DNA from: Lingula anatina
Lineage: Eukaryota > Brachiopoda > Lingulata > Lingulida > Lingulidae
Direction: 5' to 3'
Assembly (NCBI RefSeq): GCF_001039355.2
Contig: NW_019775588.1
Location: 32,920 to 96,919 of the forward strand
DNA: 64,000 nucleotides
Shown here: in pieces, positions 51,854-63,728 of the stretch
Layout: the number at the start of each line of letters is the position of its first letter
Position numbering within the stretch: position 1 is the stretch's first letter
Notes under the pieces: generated by a model
What the model was told of the DNA's origin: nothing
Databases searched by the model: none
The model's input: only the letters and a program-made list of their open reading frames with translations
Position numbers and translations under genes: made by a program

Positions 51854-52827
51854 TAAATAAAAACTTCATAATGGAAAGCTGTATCAAGAAACGATTGTTT
51901 GATATCGTATTTCACAATATCAGGAAAGATAGAGGGTTACAAATACAGGTACGTATGCATATAGATAACACCCCAAAGACTTGGAACTGGTGAGTAGAAA
52001 AACAAAACACCCGGGAAAAAGAGTAGATGGATTTTTAAAGATATTTCTTACTTATCATCCTATTTCGTCGGTAATATATCGAAGGAGAAACACGTGTTAT
52101 ATGGATAGTAGTCTTACTTAAAAAATACCTAGCTGTATTCCGAAGACCATCATTATCATTAAGCACTATGCATGATACAAATTTCGTAAAAAATTTACAA
52201 AATGCATGCTGGCAACCTGAATGGAGCATTTTTACTCATCAACGCAAATTAGGGGAAAACATGTTTAAAAACTGTTGCTATTTAGAGAAATGGTAGACAT
52301 AGAGGCAGGTTTAAAACCCAGAATGTCCCTTGATTTCGCTCTGCGCTAGATAAATGATTTCATCAACAACTACTAAAATCCAATAAGCAGCACACTGAAT
52401 AGGTCACAGATTTTACCTGCCAGCCGAATTTTGCAGTTTCAAATGATTGTTTGCCAAGAAATGATAATGCAGATTTGGAGGAAGATCTTGACATCTCACA
52501 ATAGACAAGAATTTCATTTGGGCATCAAATACATGCATACAATTCCATATTTGAGCCACTCCTCGTAATTGTACGATGTTCACGGAAAATTCTTAGGTAT
52601 ACTGTAATACGTACACCCACCTTTCATTCCACTAAAACATTCTATTGTTCAACCAAGGCACGTTAACATGTTCAACCGCCTACGTTGACATGTTCAAGTA
52701 TCACAATAAGCGGCAACGTTTATGACCAACGCCTAAAACATCTGAACTCTTGAGTATACAAATGNAAGATGCATTATAAGTGTCAGTTGTAGATGCGAAG
52801 CCTTAATAATCTTTTTTTATTCCACAG
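50641..52827. other. repeated flank of the peptide-gene amplicon
   Basis: 50880-51070 matches 34310-34480 and in part 39270-39390. 51440-51960 matches 34760-35190. 52130-52760 matches 37340-37950. An AAAT-rich run lies at 51810-51860 and a single N at 52765. No gene supported. Confidence 0.65.
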
Positions 52828-53522
52828 GCAACCTTCACTTGGTGAAGAAGATGGAGAAGAGGAAGATGATGGCACAGATGAGAAGAAAGGGGCTTTGGAA
52901 ATCTCAAAGAAAGGAAGGAGACGGAAGAAGAAGAGAGAAAAGGTCTTCCCAGATTGGAAAGAATGTATGCAAGAGAAGGAATTTAATTTGATTGTAGCCC
53001 AGGAAAAGAAGCAGGTGTGTGATAATAAAGTACATGCTCAACCATTCTAAACTCGTGATGTTTTGTCTTGGTTCTGGTTATAAACTTATGAAGAGAAAAT
53101 TAATTATGAAATCATTTAGAAACAATACTTAACTAAGATTTCAGTACTTTGTTTTATTTTGTGTGATGCAGTCATAATCCTAAAAGCTTAGAAATAAAAT
53201 TTGATATGGTTACATAGATTCAGTGAATCCATAACATCCATATTGTATGTAATATACTATACATTACGTATAGAAAAAATGTGTTTTAGTATTTCATACT
53301 TTTAAACTTCAGATCTATGACAATGTAAAAGATGCCCTCCAGAACAGGAAGAGCCTCCGTTACACCAGTGGCAGGGTTCAGCCTCTCATAGAGCCGTCTC
53401 CACATGTGAGGAAATCCAAGGGCGGTGTGCTGAAAGAGGAAATCATACCCCAAGGTTCTCAAGCAGGCAAAAGTACAGGATGGAAACAGTTTACTCTGGG
53501 AATTGGACTCCTCAATGAATAG
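52828..53522 (+). CDS. unrecognised protein, last two exons
   Basis: Not recognised. Exons 52828-53014 and 53313-53522 join in phase 0 and end in TAG. The first starts with one carried base, has an acidic run (GEEDGEEEDDGTDE), then a very basic run (KKGRRRKKKREK), then a helix-like segment (WKECMQEKEFNLIVAQEKKQ). The second reads IYDNVKDALQNRKSLRYTSG and ends in FTLGIGLLNE. The basic run could be a nuclear signal. The 5' exons should lie to the left but are absent; the single N at 52765 and the repeated region stand there. An AATAAA near 53921 may end the transcript. Confidence 0.6.
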
Positions 53523-56500
53523 TGAACTGTTCTTGGTTATATTTATTGTTTCTTTTAAGGATTTCTTTTAATTTTATTTTGAATTGTTCACATGGTTGTT
53601 TAAAACAATTCAGATTAAGAAGAACACGTGTATGGAAACCTGAAAAAAGTATTTGTATGATTTTTAAAACAATTCTGGCATGAGGTAATTCTGGCAAGAA
53701 GATATATTACATGCATTCTGATGACTGGCTATAGGTATAGTAGTAATCTAGCCTGCAAGTTGCCTATTTTTACAGCTGAAATTTAATATTCATACATGAG
53801 TAGCCAGTCTCCCATGAACTTTAATGTCCACCTTCCAAACTTGCCCTTCTTATTGTCTAAGTGATGGTGCTACATGTGTGATAGAATAATTGTACAGTGC
53901 CAATAGCAATGTTAATTTTTGAATAAATATATAAATACTTTGATTCATATTTGTCTTGCTCTGGTGCAATGTATTTGCTGCGGCTGTATACTATCACATT
54001 TTTATTGGAAAAGTTGATAATCCTTATTTTCCTATAGGTAAAACACAATGTCAGTTGATTTTTGCAAGAAATCTGAGTTTCTAGAACTACTCGTTGACCT
54101 TCATTACACAGGCACTTTATGCCGTAAAAGATTTTGAATAAAAAGAGATCAAAATGCAGGCCTTGGCTGAAAAATTATTCATCCAAGAGCAGGCCTACTT
54201 AAATGAATACGTTTCCTCACACTGAGCACGATCCCTGCAGGACTATTTTTTATATCTATTTCGTCAACTGGCTACATGATGATATTGAAAATTAAAGGTT
54301 TTTGTGTATTTGTGAATATTTTCTAATAACCTACAAAAGAAAAAAGAACACAGAACAACAACGATACTGAAATGATCATGATAGTACTTTAAGTATGTAA
54401 ATGGTAGAAAATAATAGCGTTAAAGGCAAGGTAGCGGGAATATCATTCTGAGTACTTATTACGTAGACAGGAAACTATTTAAGTTCAGAGAAAAAGGTAT
54501 AAATTTTCATATACGGGGGAAAACTTGGGGAGAAAATACAGAACTTTCTTTCAATACTGCAAAGGCCCTAAGAGATAATGACGTTATTAACCAGTTTCAA
54601 AAAAATTCTAAACTAATCTTCGAAGACATCCGACCACTTTTAGTATCTTTGCTCAAACGAATCGGATGTCCCGTTTCTGTATGCCATTTCTCTTTCCATC
54701 AATATATACTTTTCGAAAAACTTTCCTTGAAGTACAAAAATATCATTTAACGTACAGATAAATATAGCACTTTGTGTAAAGGGCTAATTTTTTTCGACTG
54801 TGATCCAAATATAACAGTTTAAATATTAAATTCTAATGATTATAATAAAGTGTATTTAAGTTTTACCGCCTCGCCCTTCTCGTTTTAAAAATGAAATAAA
54901 ATGAAATAGGACCGGTAAAAATAAAAACAACAATTTAGAGTAATTGGTAGAATACTAAGTTTTATTATTAAAAAGAGATGTGGGGGTTGTATGACAGCTT
55001 TAAAAAATAGTTTGCTTTCTCTAAAAGATAAAAGTTTACATTTGCTTGGAGGGAATTTAAAAAGTTCATTGGCAGGGTGAGTAGTGTCGATGTCGTTCAT
55101 AATCTTTTCGGTTTTGGACGCTACTCTTTCCATATACACATTCACAGGTAGATTTATGTGTAGCACTCTGAAACCACCGCATCTTTGTATCTACTGTGAT
55201 ATTGAAGCATTTTATGTAACCAAAACAACAATTAATGTTCAGGTCAAGCTTTCCTTCCGTCATGCTTCCTTCTCCATCTTTTGCAATTGACAATTTTTTT
55301 TTTTTTTTTTTTTTTTGGTATTTATACCCATAAATAAAATCATCAATTTAGTTTCATCCATTATTCGCAAGAGAATATAGTGATAGGACACAGCTGTAAT
55401 AGAGGAAACACGGCAAAACTGCATTCACATAGAATATAATTTGCAAACCTTCGTTACCTGGCATTGTGAAAATATATTTTTGAGCTTGAGGACAAAATGT
55501 GCAAGTAAAATAAATATGCATCTCGTAAAACCCCTTCAGCGCGGTCTAATTGTTAGTATTTTTATATTAAAATATCGTGCGAATATTATCCAAAAGGGTT
55601 ATTTTTAACACTTTCGTTACCAAAATAGACTAAACCTTCGTTACTTCATCCCCACACTAGCAAGGCACGAATCTTTAGGATTTAAGAAAATCCTAGATTT
55701 AGCATTTTCTGTCATCATAGATTTAGAAAAGAGTAGAATCCATGACTATCTTTAATTTCATATTTTACTTTTCCGTTTTCTTCAAATGGATCTATACACT
55801 GAGAATAAGTGTTAATGTATGACAAGTTGGAATTATTTGAATTTGCAGGTTTTAAGCAGTAAACAGTGCGGTAAAGGACAGTAATTTTTATCCATTTCTG
55901 TTATTTTTTTCACAACAAAAAAGCATATCATAGGCAGTACTCCAGAACATTATAATCTCTCATTATAATCTTTCGTGTGAAAATCATTTAAGCCAGTATT
56001 TATCATTATAATCGATTTTCAATTTTTATATTTAGGGTCTAAAGAGTAAGATAAAGAAGAAAGAAATCCGTCTGTGTTGTCACTTTTTCCAATTACTTCT
56101 CAACTGATGCTTCTAAAATGAATATGCGAACACGAATCTTAAAAACAAAAAAAAAAAGGAAAAATGCTGTCTGGTACTCCAATTTCTTCATTTACGTAGT
56201 CTGTCATTGATTTGGCACCCAAAATCACGAAAAAGGCCAACCCCCTTGCCCTTGGGGAAACAGACTGTAAACGGACCTAGATACAAACATCCAGGCTATA
56301 TAGATATGTCGACGTCACTATTTTACGGTACTGAACATATTCAATCTACTACATTCTACTAAAAACAAATACTCCACATAAAAGCTAACGTCCTTTTATT
56401 TCGTCACAAGTAATACGTCATAAAAGATCAACCAAAATTAAGAAAAAAATCTTTGGATGCCATTACATAAAACCATTTTTTCTAAGACAAATGTTTGTGG

Positions 56501-56602
56501 TAACTGGATAATTCGAAACAAAAATTCCCCTGCTGCGCGTTGGGTGTTCGTAGAGGCTACAGATATAAGAACAGCCCATATTTTATCAGAGCGCCATTAC
56601 AT
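53523..56602. other. intergenic, no gene seen
   Basis: AT-rich DNA with a T run at 55298-55316 and only short chance frames. It separates the unrecognised terminal exons from the convergent end of DD3-3-like copy 3. Confidence 0.55.
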
Positions 56603-59440
56603 CTACTTCGCAGGTGCATCCCTAGTGATGATTCTTCCCTTCTGGCTTCTGTTAGTGAAGGCATTGTTTCTGGTGCACATAAAGTTAAGTACACCGGCTT
56701 TACTAAACTGCAGTGGCCCTGTGTCAAAGTATGTACCAGCGTCGTCCAACTGAGACATCTCTCCGCCATATTGGGCTAAAAAGAATGAATTTTCAAAATG
56801 GTGTTTATTTTTTGCGAATATTAAAAACGTATTAGATTGAATAATATAACTGTTTTCAATCTTTGAAGCGTTGTTGCCATAGAAAGCTTTAAAGGGAGTG
56901 GTAGCAGTTCATTAGTTTAAAGTGTATTCATGTAAAAGCATGGCATATATTAAAAACATGTACTAGGGTTTCAGTAATGCCAAATAATAATGTTCCCTAG
57001 GTGTCAGCAGTGTCAAATAACAGTACTAACTAGGTGGCAGCAGTGTCAAAAGATAATACTCACTAGGTGTCAGAAGTGCCAAACTTTGTAAGAGTTCCAT
57101 AGATGCCCCAGTAAGGTCAGAAACATTTGTCAGGTGCATGGGATAGTTGTTGCCCCATTGACCGACAACGTCAAGTCCACCGAAAGCGGCGCCGGGCGTT
57201 CCCTCGGGGTAGTTTTTGTTCCTCAACATGACCAGGTTGTTGCGGTCAGTACCGGCAAGCCCATTTCCGGCGTTGTTTCGCGGGTTCCTGTTGGACCCGG
57301 TCCACCTGTTGAGAAATACATATTAATGTTACAATCCTAAATTGTCTGTGATATATTTTACTTCATTTTATGTAATCAAGGTCGATGTAAAGACAGAAGT
57401 GTAAATTATAGTTTCACACTTAAATAATTGCTAATGAAAATATTAATAAATCAAGCACAGGTAAAATAGTGGAAATATAAAAAGTAGAACAGAAATGAAA
57501 AAGCACTCCCCTTTTCAATACCAATACCAAACAATGTACCACTGCGAAAAAATACCTTATTAAAAACATGGGTCTTTTACGATTAAGCTGCGTTTGAGAC
57601 CTTGCGTATGGAGTGTGTGGCGGGGATTTCAATGTCATCAGTGACTTTACATGAGACTACATTGTGTACTTACTGAATATGTATGTAGTCGTTTGTGTTG
57701 ATCTCCAAGGTGTTGGGGACATAGTCGTATTCCACTGCTGGGTACACCTGTTGGTTGTTACCACGTTTTCCTCTCACGTTCAAATTGTGGATAGTAACGC
57801 CTTTGAGTTCATCAGGTCTTTCTCTAATGGCAAAAACGTGTGACCTAAGTTGAATAAGAAATAAACATGGTTTAGTTAGGACAATTCAATATTGTGCGAA
57901 TATCAAGAGGCAAATCTGCAAGCTTCTTAAATCTATGCCTCAGAAAAAAGAACGCACACGTAACTATCATAGTAATATTGGAGAGATATTAAGATTTTCG
58001 TTGTATTTCTGTTGTAGAACGCCACAAGAAGAACACAAAGAGACATTCACTCCTCTTGCGTATATACTAGAACTAAAAAGGAAAAAATTACGGCAACGAG
58101 GAGCGAGTTAACGTCCCATTGGGAATTTTAATAAATACCTTTTAAAATGTGTCATCATTTTATTTTGTAATGTTAGTAATAATCTTGACCGGATATTTTA
58201 CCTGTCCTGGAAGGTACGTCCAAATTGTGCGGTGTTGATGGCCAGAGCTAAATTCACACCGAGGTCGGGAAAGATCTGCACTGTTGGGTTATTCTGGAAG
58301 ATGTAGCCTCTATTCCTCGCGGCGGCCTCGTTTGCGAAACCGAATCTCTCTGAATAGTCGATGGTGGAGCCCTCTACCTCATCATTTTCGTTGGAAGATG
58401 CGTCAGTGTTCCAAGGATCGTAGTCGTCGGTTGAAATGTTGTATCTTAGAAACAGAAATACATCCATATCAAATATGTAATATTTCAACCAAGGGAAATA
58501 TTCTGTCGGTATCATATTATATTATCATTAATGGACTACGATCGAGATGGGCCGGTGGGTCACTTTTTGCCCCTTCCTGAATCTATCAATGTAATATTAC
58601 CCCAACCCCCAAACAAACCCAGTATTGAATACCTCACTTACCTCATTCTTAATATACATCTTTCATGTGCAATGCCCTCGGGAATGACCCAATCGTAGGT
58701 GTTGAAATACCCTCCAATACCGTTGCCATTGTGGTTGTCACGTGACCAAGGAGCCAGACGACAATCTGGCGCGGGAAGGTTGTGAGCCGGAAATTCGGTC
58801 CATCTGCCTACTTTCTCGCCTTCGTATTCGAATTCCTGAAAACCCCAAATTCAGATGATCAGTGCCAGGTGTAACAAAAAAGGACCCGCAGAATGCAAAT
58901 GATACTTGGTGAGGACCGCCAAAAATAACGATACATTATTATATTGTTACTTAAGCCGGTAAAAATGCGCCTAAAAACTTATGGTGACATTTCTTTTAAA
59001 TCAGCAGGTCGAAAGGAAGGGAATCTATTACCACTGGAAATCCGATCAATTGAGTCTACCAAACATTTTTTAAAAAAATTGAAGACATACCTCTTCAGGA
59101 AATTGTTTGATTAATCGACTTTTAAATTGATTTTACAAATTTTATAGTAATTGCATTTTGCACTGTAAGAAATAAGGCTGTTCTAACTATAATCTTTTCT
59201 GTGTGCAAATAAGGCTGTTTTTTTTATTTAGAAATGATTATTTTTTCTTTACAAACATATTTTAGTTATGTAAGTGATTTTTTGTGAGAATCCGTATGTT
59301 TTATCTAGAATACTCTTAAATATTTTGTTTTTAAGCTCCGTAATTTTTCATTTATCTATTCCTAATAATTGATTCCTGAAGTAATTGTTTTATGTATATG
59401 TAAAGTCTTCTGAACATGTTATAATGGATTTTAGACTCAA

Positions 59441-59494
<54 letters not shown>

Positions 59495-60655
59495 AAGCAG
59501 ACCCCCCCCCCTGAACCCATCAGTAAATAACTTACGGCACAATCTTCCGCGTTGTTAGGCACAATGATGTTCCTCAGATATCTTTCCATCAAAATCTCTC
59601 TGGGTATGACACAGGCCCATCTTGATTTGACGTTAGCGCTCTCTGTCTTGTAATATTGGCATCTCTCCTCGTCATTGGTCATAACTGCAATGTCCTAAAA
59701 TATCAAGTTTGCATCAAATACGATGTTTTTGAGATATGAAATCTGTCGCCATGCCAGGAGCACGCCAAACGGTTTATTTGTGTCAATGCACGAACGGCAT
59801 CTACGTGAAAAATTCACCGATGAATAAAGCAGGTTTTCCCCGCAAGGGTGCGTATTTTCGAAAAGGTCAATTTCACAATTAACAAAATTTATACAAGGAA
59901 AAAAATTAACAATTACGTCAATTATGTTAGAGAAAAAGTTCGTGGTTTCATTGATTTCAAGATTTACTCATCTGATTTACAATGATCAAGTTTTAAACGT
60001 AGTTTTTAATCTTCAAAATACCTTCCATGGGGTCGGATGCCAGTATGGGTAGTAATCTTTCTCTTCTGGGCATTCGTAGCCTCTTCTTTGGCCATTGTTG
60101 TTCTGACGGGTACGTCTGGCATCGTTACGGTTCAGGTTCTGTTCAATGATAAAATCAACTTTCTTTTTCACAAATTGTATAAGAACATTTAGTTCTATTG
60201 GGAGTTCTAAGCAATTCTTAATAGTTTGCACAATACCACTAGATATCTTGATATCAACGCGCTCAGTCAGTACATGTGTGTACGCGTGCCTGCGCGTGCG
60301 TGCGTGCCTGAGAGAGAGAGAAAGAGAGAGGGAAGAGAAAAAGACTGACTTGTGTCCGTGACGAAAAAAAAAAACATTTGTAACATGCAAAATCAACTAC
60401 TGTATACCCACCCTGTCGGCAATAAAAAGTCCCTTGTTTCTCTCCCTGGTGCGGCAGTTCAAATAGTAGTCAAAATCCTCCTGCATGCCAAACTTCATGT
60501 CAGTGTTACAGTCGAAGTTCTCGCACCTGTCATGGCGATCTGGAATGGTGGTGGTGGTAGTACCATCCCTGATCTTGTCGTCACACATGTACTGCAGAAC
60601 CAGCTCACAGTGGGCATTCTGGTCTGCACAGGTGTGTTGATTAGTCCTGAAAGTG

Positions 60656-60706
<51 letters not shown>

Positions 60707-63700
60707 GAAAACAATAATAAAAGATAATAAAGAAAAAATGTTAAAAACAACAATGCAGAGTACACAGCCACACGAGTTTATACCCTAACATGCGCATTAC
60801 ATGTGCATCATTTTAGCGTCCAAAATCTATTAGTGCATTCCCAGAGATTTAGATCGATCCATCCGGACCGAACTAACTCCCTGGGGGTTCACGCTAAATT
60901 GCAGTCAGCCGAGCGCGCACGGTAGTTAATTACCCCCTTACAGCTTTTAGTAGGCGGGACAGACGCTTAAAGCCGGCTAGGCTGACAGTAATCTAGTGAG
61001 ACTCCCCACAGGGATAGATCGATCTAAAATCTGTGGAAATGGGGTCTATGACTCAAAATTCATGTAGGACTCCTATTTTCGGTTTCTGTGCAGTACATAC
61101 CAGAAACCATAAAAAGGAGATCTAATGCTTGAATTTTGTGCTACAAAAACTAAAACTGACAATATGACATTTGCGACTGCATTTAAATGGACGGGAAGGA
61201 CATCACTTTTGTTATATTTACTAATGTGATTAAATATTAATAAGTGGCATTCTTATCTATTAGTTTACTGAACTTGACTACAGATAAAGAATGACAGTTG
61301 TTTGGCTCATTTCAAAATATGAATAGCAGGATTAAAGAAAAGGCGAAAATATTGGTAAATGTTTTAGCTATCATTACTTACCATTCAATCGAAAGTTTTG
61401 TTCCTTCGTAATAGTACAGGTTTCCCACGTTGTACCCACCCCGGTTGTTGTTCTGCGAATCGTACAGTCTAAAAAGAAAAAAATTGTTTATAAACATAAA
61501 TAAAATAAAGCTTAAAAGATACAGTGACTATGGAATTGCCGGCCGCCATACATGTAAACTACATGTACGATAAACAAAAATGTGCTACACAAACAGGATA
61601 TTCACATATATGTATTTAGATAAATAGACGGCCATTTAACTATCTCTTTGGCTTTTCCCATTTTTCTCTATATAATCTGCCACCCTGGTAGAGGGTAGCG
61701 GATCTCCACTTCTTGGATAACCATTTCAGCCACTCCGGTTTCCGTGTCACGTGTTTGTTTTGCCTGAACAACCCCATATATCAGTAGGAAAAACATAGGT
61801 CAACCAAATGTTTAAAATGCAATTACCAATATTACCAAGTGAATTTAGAAATGGAAATGGCCAGTTGAACAACGTAGTGTTTGCTGGTAGTGCGGGTCGA
61901 TCTGATTTACTTGAAAGTCAATTTAGAGAAGCAGATTACAAATTGCTTGAAATGATCTGTTAAGACCCTCATTTTAAATACGTTTGTAAATATACCAGCA
62001 TCTACTCTTGAATGCCTGCAATCATTGACAGACAACAGTTATAATATATGAGTGGGCGATGGTATGTCCCTAATTACATTTAAAATAAGAATAGAAACTT
62101 TTAATTACGTCAAAATCTGTCAACATTATTATCTTAAATGGATGAACGTTTGGTTTCATTATAAATCAGCCCACGATATTTTTAAGGGTTACCCAGGGCT
62201 TTGAAGTTGGGCGAGGTACTTTTTGCTTGTCAATTCCCCTATGTGGGCCCCATGGCGCTAATTTACAAGAAAACCCACATGCAACTCTGAAGTTCATGCA
62301 GTAGCACACAATAAAAGAAACAATTCAAAGGATGAATAAAATGAAAAAAATTATAAAAAATGCCTACCTTGCGTTATTTCTTACGTCACGACCTTCTCCA
62401 TCCAGTCGATTATTACTACCTCTGAAATTTAAGACAAAAAATAAATGTTCATGTTTGTAAAATTATAATAAGCACAATAAGCAGAGCGCAAAAATGTGCT
62501 TCTCTTACAATCAAGAAAAATAACAAATAGTAGGCATTCTGCTGATACCAGTGGAAGATGAGAATGGTTGCTTAGTTCAGAACCTATGAGTGAATTCCAG
62601 ATACTTTAAACAATGTTATATCTAAATTAACGCAAAAGTACTTAAGTTTTATTACAAATTTGGATTTCGGTGATACAGTGCAAATTCCAAGCCACTTGAA
62701 TAGACAAACAGGGACAAGCGAGCAATCTCCAAAATCACACACCCCCCCCCCCCCCCCCCCCCCCCCCCCAACTGACCCCTTTGATAAGTTGGGCCTTGAA
62801 CGTGGAAAACCAGTTTGGTGTGCATACTACGTGACTATTGTATAAGCCACAAGCGAAAACTACTAGTACTCACATTCCCATTCAATTCAAGAGCTCTTTG
62901 TTCTTTGCACCTTGGCCCTTTCTCCTTATGCTAAATACAAAGTCATGTGCAAATATTTTATTCTCAATATTTTAAGATACCGCCCAAAAAATGCAAAATG
63001 TTTCTCGTCAAATGTCATCAAATTTTGTTCGATGGGTAACACGCGTGCTTTTATTTTAAACTTAGTTTTTTAAAACCCCAGTTATTTTCTAAATAATCTC
63101 CCAATTTCTTTGTTCCGTATTTCATTTATTTCGCTTCTCCTTCTTTAGCCCCGGCCAATTTCTACAAGGTCTTATGTCGAATGCTATTTGAATATGTACT
63201 TTAATTTGTCCTTAAAAAGGTATTCACACCGTCGAGTAATTTGAGCTTGGCTACTTATCTTACTTCTCTACTCTATTCTCTGCTATTCTATTCCATTTGA
63301 TAAGCTCATAAACCTTATCAAATTGGCTTTCGAGGGAAAATATATATTAGTTATTTCACCACTGATCTTTTGCAGGGATTTAGATCTCTGCCACGCTCCA
63401 ATGGCAATGTAAATAGTGGTCAATTTAATAATATCGCATATCAGACGAGATCTTTATATGTCGTTCACCGCAGATGGAGGATAAAAATATCGATTATATT
63501 TATTCTTATAATTTTGTACCTCAAGGCCATATACTTGTGCACACGGGTGCCATGCCAGATAAGCGAATTCCGAGGTTGGTGAATACTTTTCCACAATAAA
63601 TGATACCGACGGCAACACGTAAGAGAAAATGTCAGTAAGTTTCAGAAAAAAACTTACCTTGGATTATGAAGGTAGATATCGGCTTGAGCTAAAACCACAC

Positions 63701-63728
63701 AGCTCAGAATGACGCCCAAGGTCTTCAT
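56603..63728 (-). CDS. DD3-3-like secreted protein, copy 3
   Basis: Complete third family member. Exons in transcript order: 63728-63658, 62421-62368, 61468-61382, 60646-60412, 60138-60022, 59694-59536, 58835-58642, 58444-58202, 57844-57674, 57305-57064, 56775-56603 (TAG), giving 581 residues. Signal peptide [17 protein letters not shown], then [82 protein letters not shown] and [16 protein letters not shown]. Exon phases match copies 1 and 2. Exon 4 is 24 bases longer and contains [10 protein letters not shown], with two cysteines that copies 1 and 2 lack. Exons 3, 7 and 10 are one, one and three codons shorter. It is the most diverged of the three. The exon 4 donor is GTGGGT. Confidence 0.9.
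56975..57075 (-). repeat. 32-bp tandem repeat over the exon 10 splice donor
   Basis: Three imperfect units of about 32 bp, each with CTAGGTGTCAGCAGTG or a close variant. The unit nearest the exon contains the end of exon 10 of DD3-3-like copy 3 and its GTGAGT donor (exon edge at 57064). The other two are copies lying in the intron. Confidence 0.75.
58990..59491 (+). mobile_element. LINE fragment with end of reverse transcriptase frame and (ATT)n tail
   Basis: 59023-59115 reads [15 protein letters not shown] and [11 protein letters not shown] then TAA, the usual C-terminal ending of CR1/L2-type LINE polyproteins. About 330 bases of 3' untranslated sequence follow and end in an ATT microsatellite at 59444-59491. 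It sits in intron 6 of DD3-3-like copy 3, opposite to the gene. The same tail occurs at 15160-15462. Confidence 0.75.
60656..60705. repeat. (AAT)n microsatellite
   Basis: AAT triplet run directly upstream of exon 4 of DD3-3-like copy 3 in transcript direction. Confidence 0.9.
60835..61046 (+). mobile_element. short inverted-repeat element (MITE)
   Basis: About 212 bp in intron 3 of DD3-3-like copy 3, closely matching the copy at 45660-45871: CTCCCTGGGGGTTCACGCTAA, TTAATTACC, TAGTAGGCGGGAC, CTGACAGTAATCTAGTGAGA and an end reading TAGATCGATCTAAAATCTGT. Confidence 0.8.
62739..62769. repeat. poly-C run
   Basis: About 30 C residues in intron 1 of DD3-3-like copy 3, similar in kind to the G run next to the gap at 5180. 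Confidence 0.85.

Noticed and set aside
60013-60771. Minus-strand frames with Ile or Ser-Leu runs near exons 4 and 5 of copy 3
   Set aside because: The real exons lie inside them; the runs are AAT and GA microsatellites in the introns.
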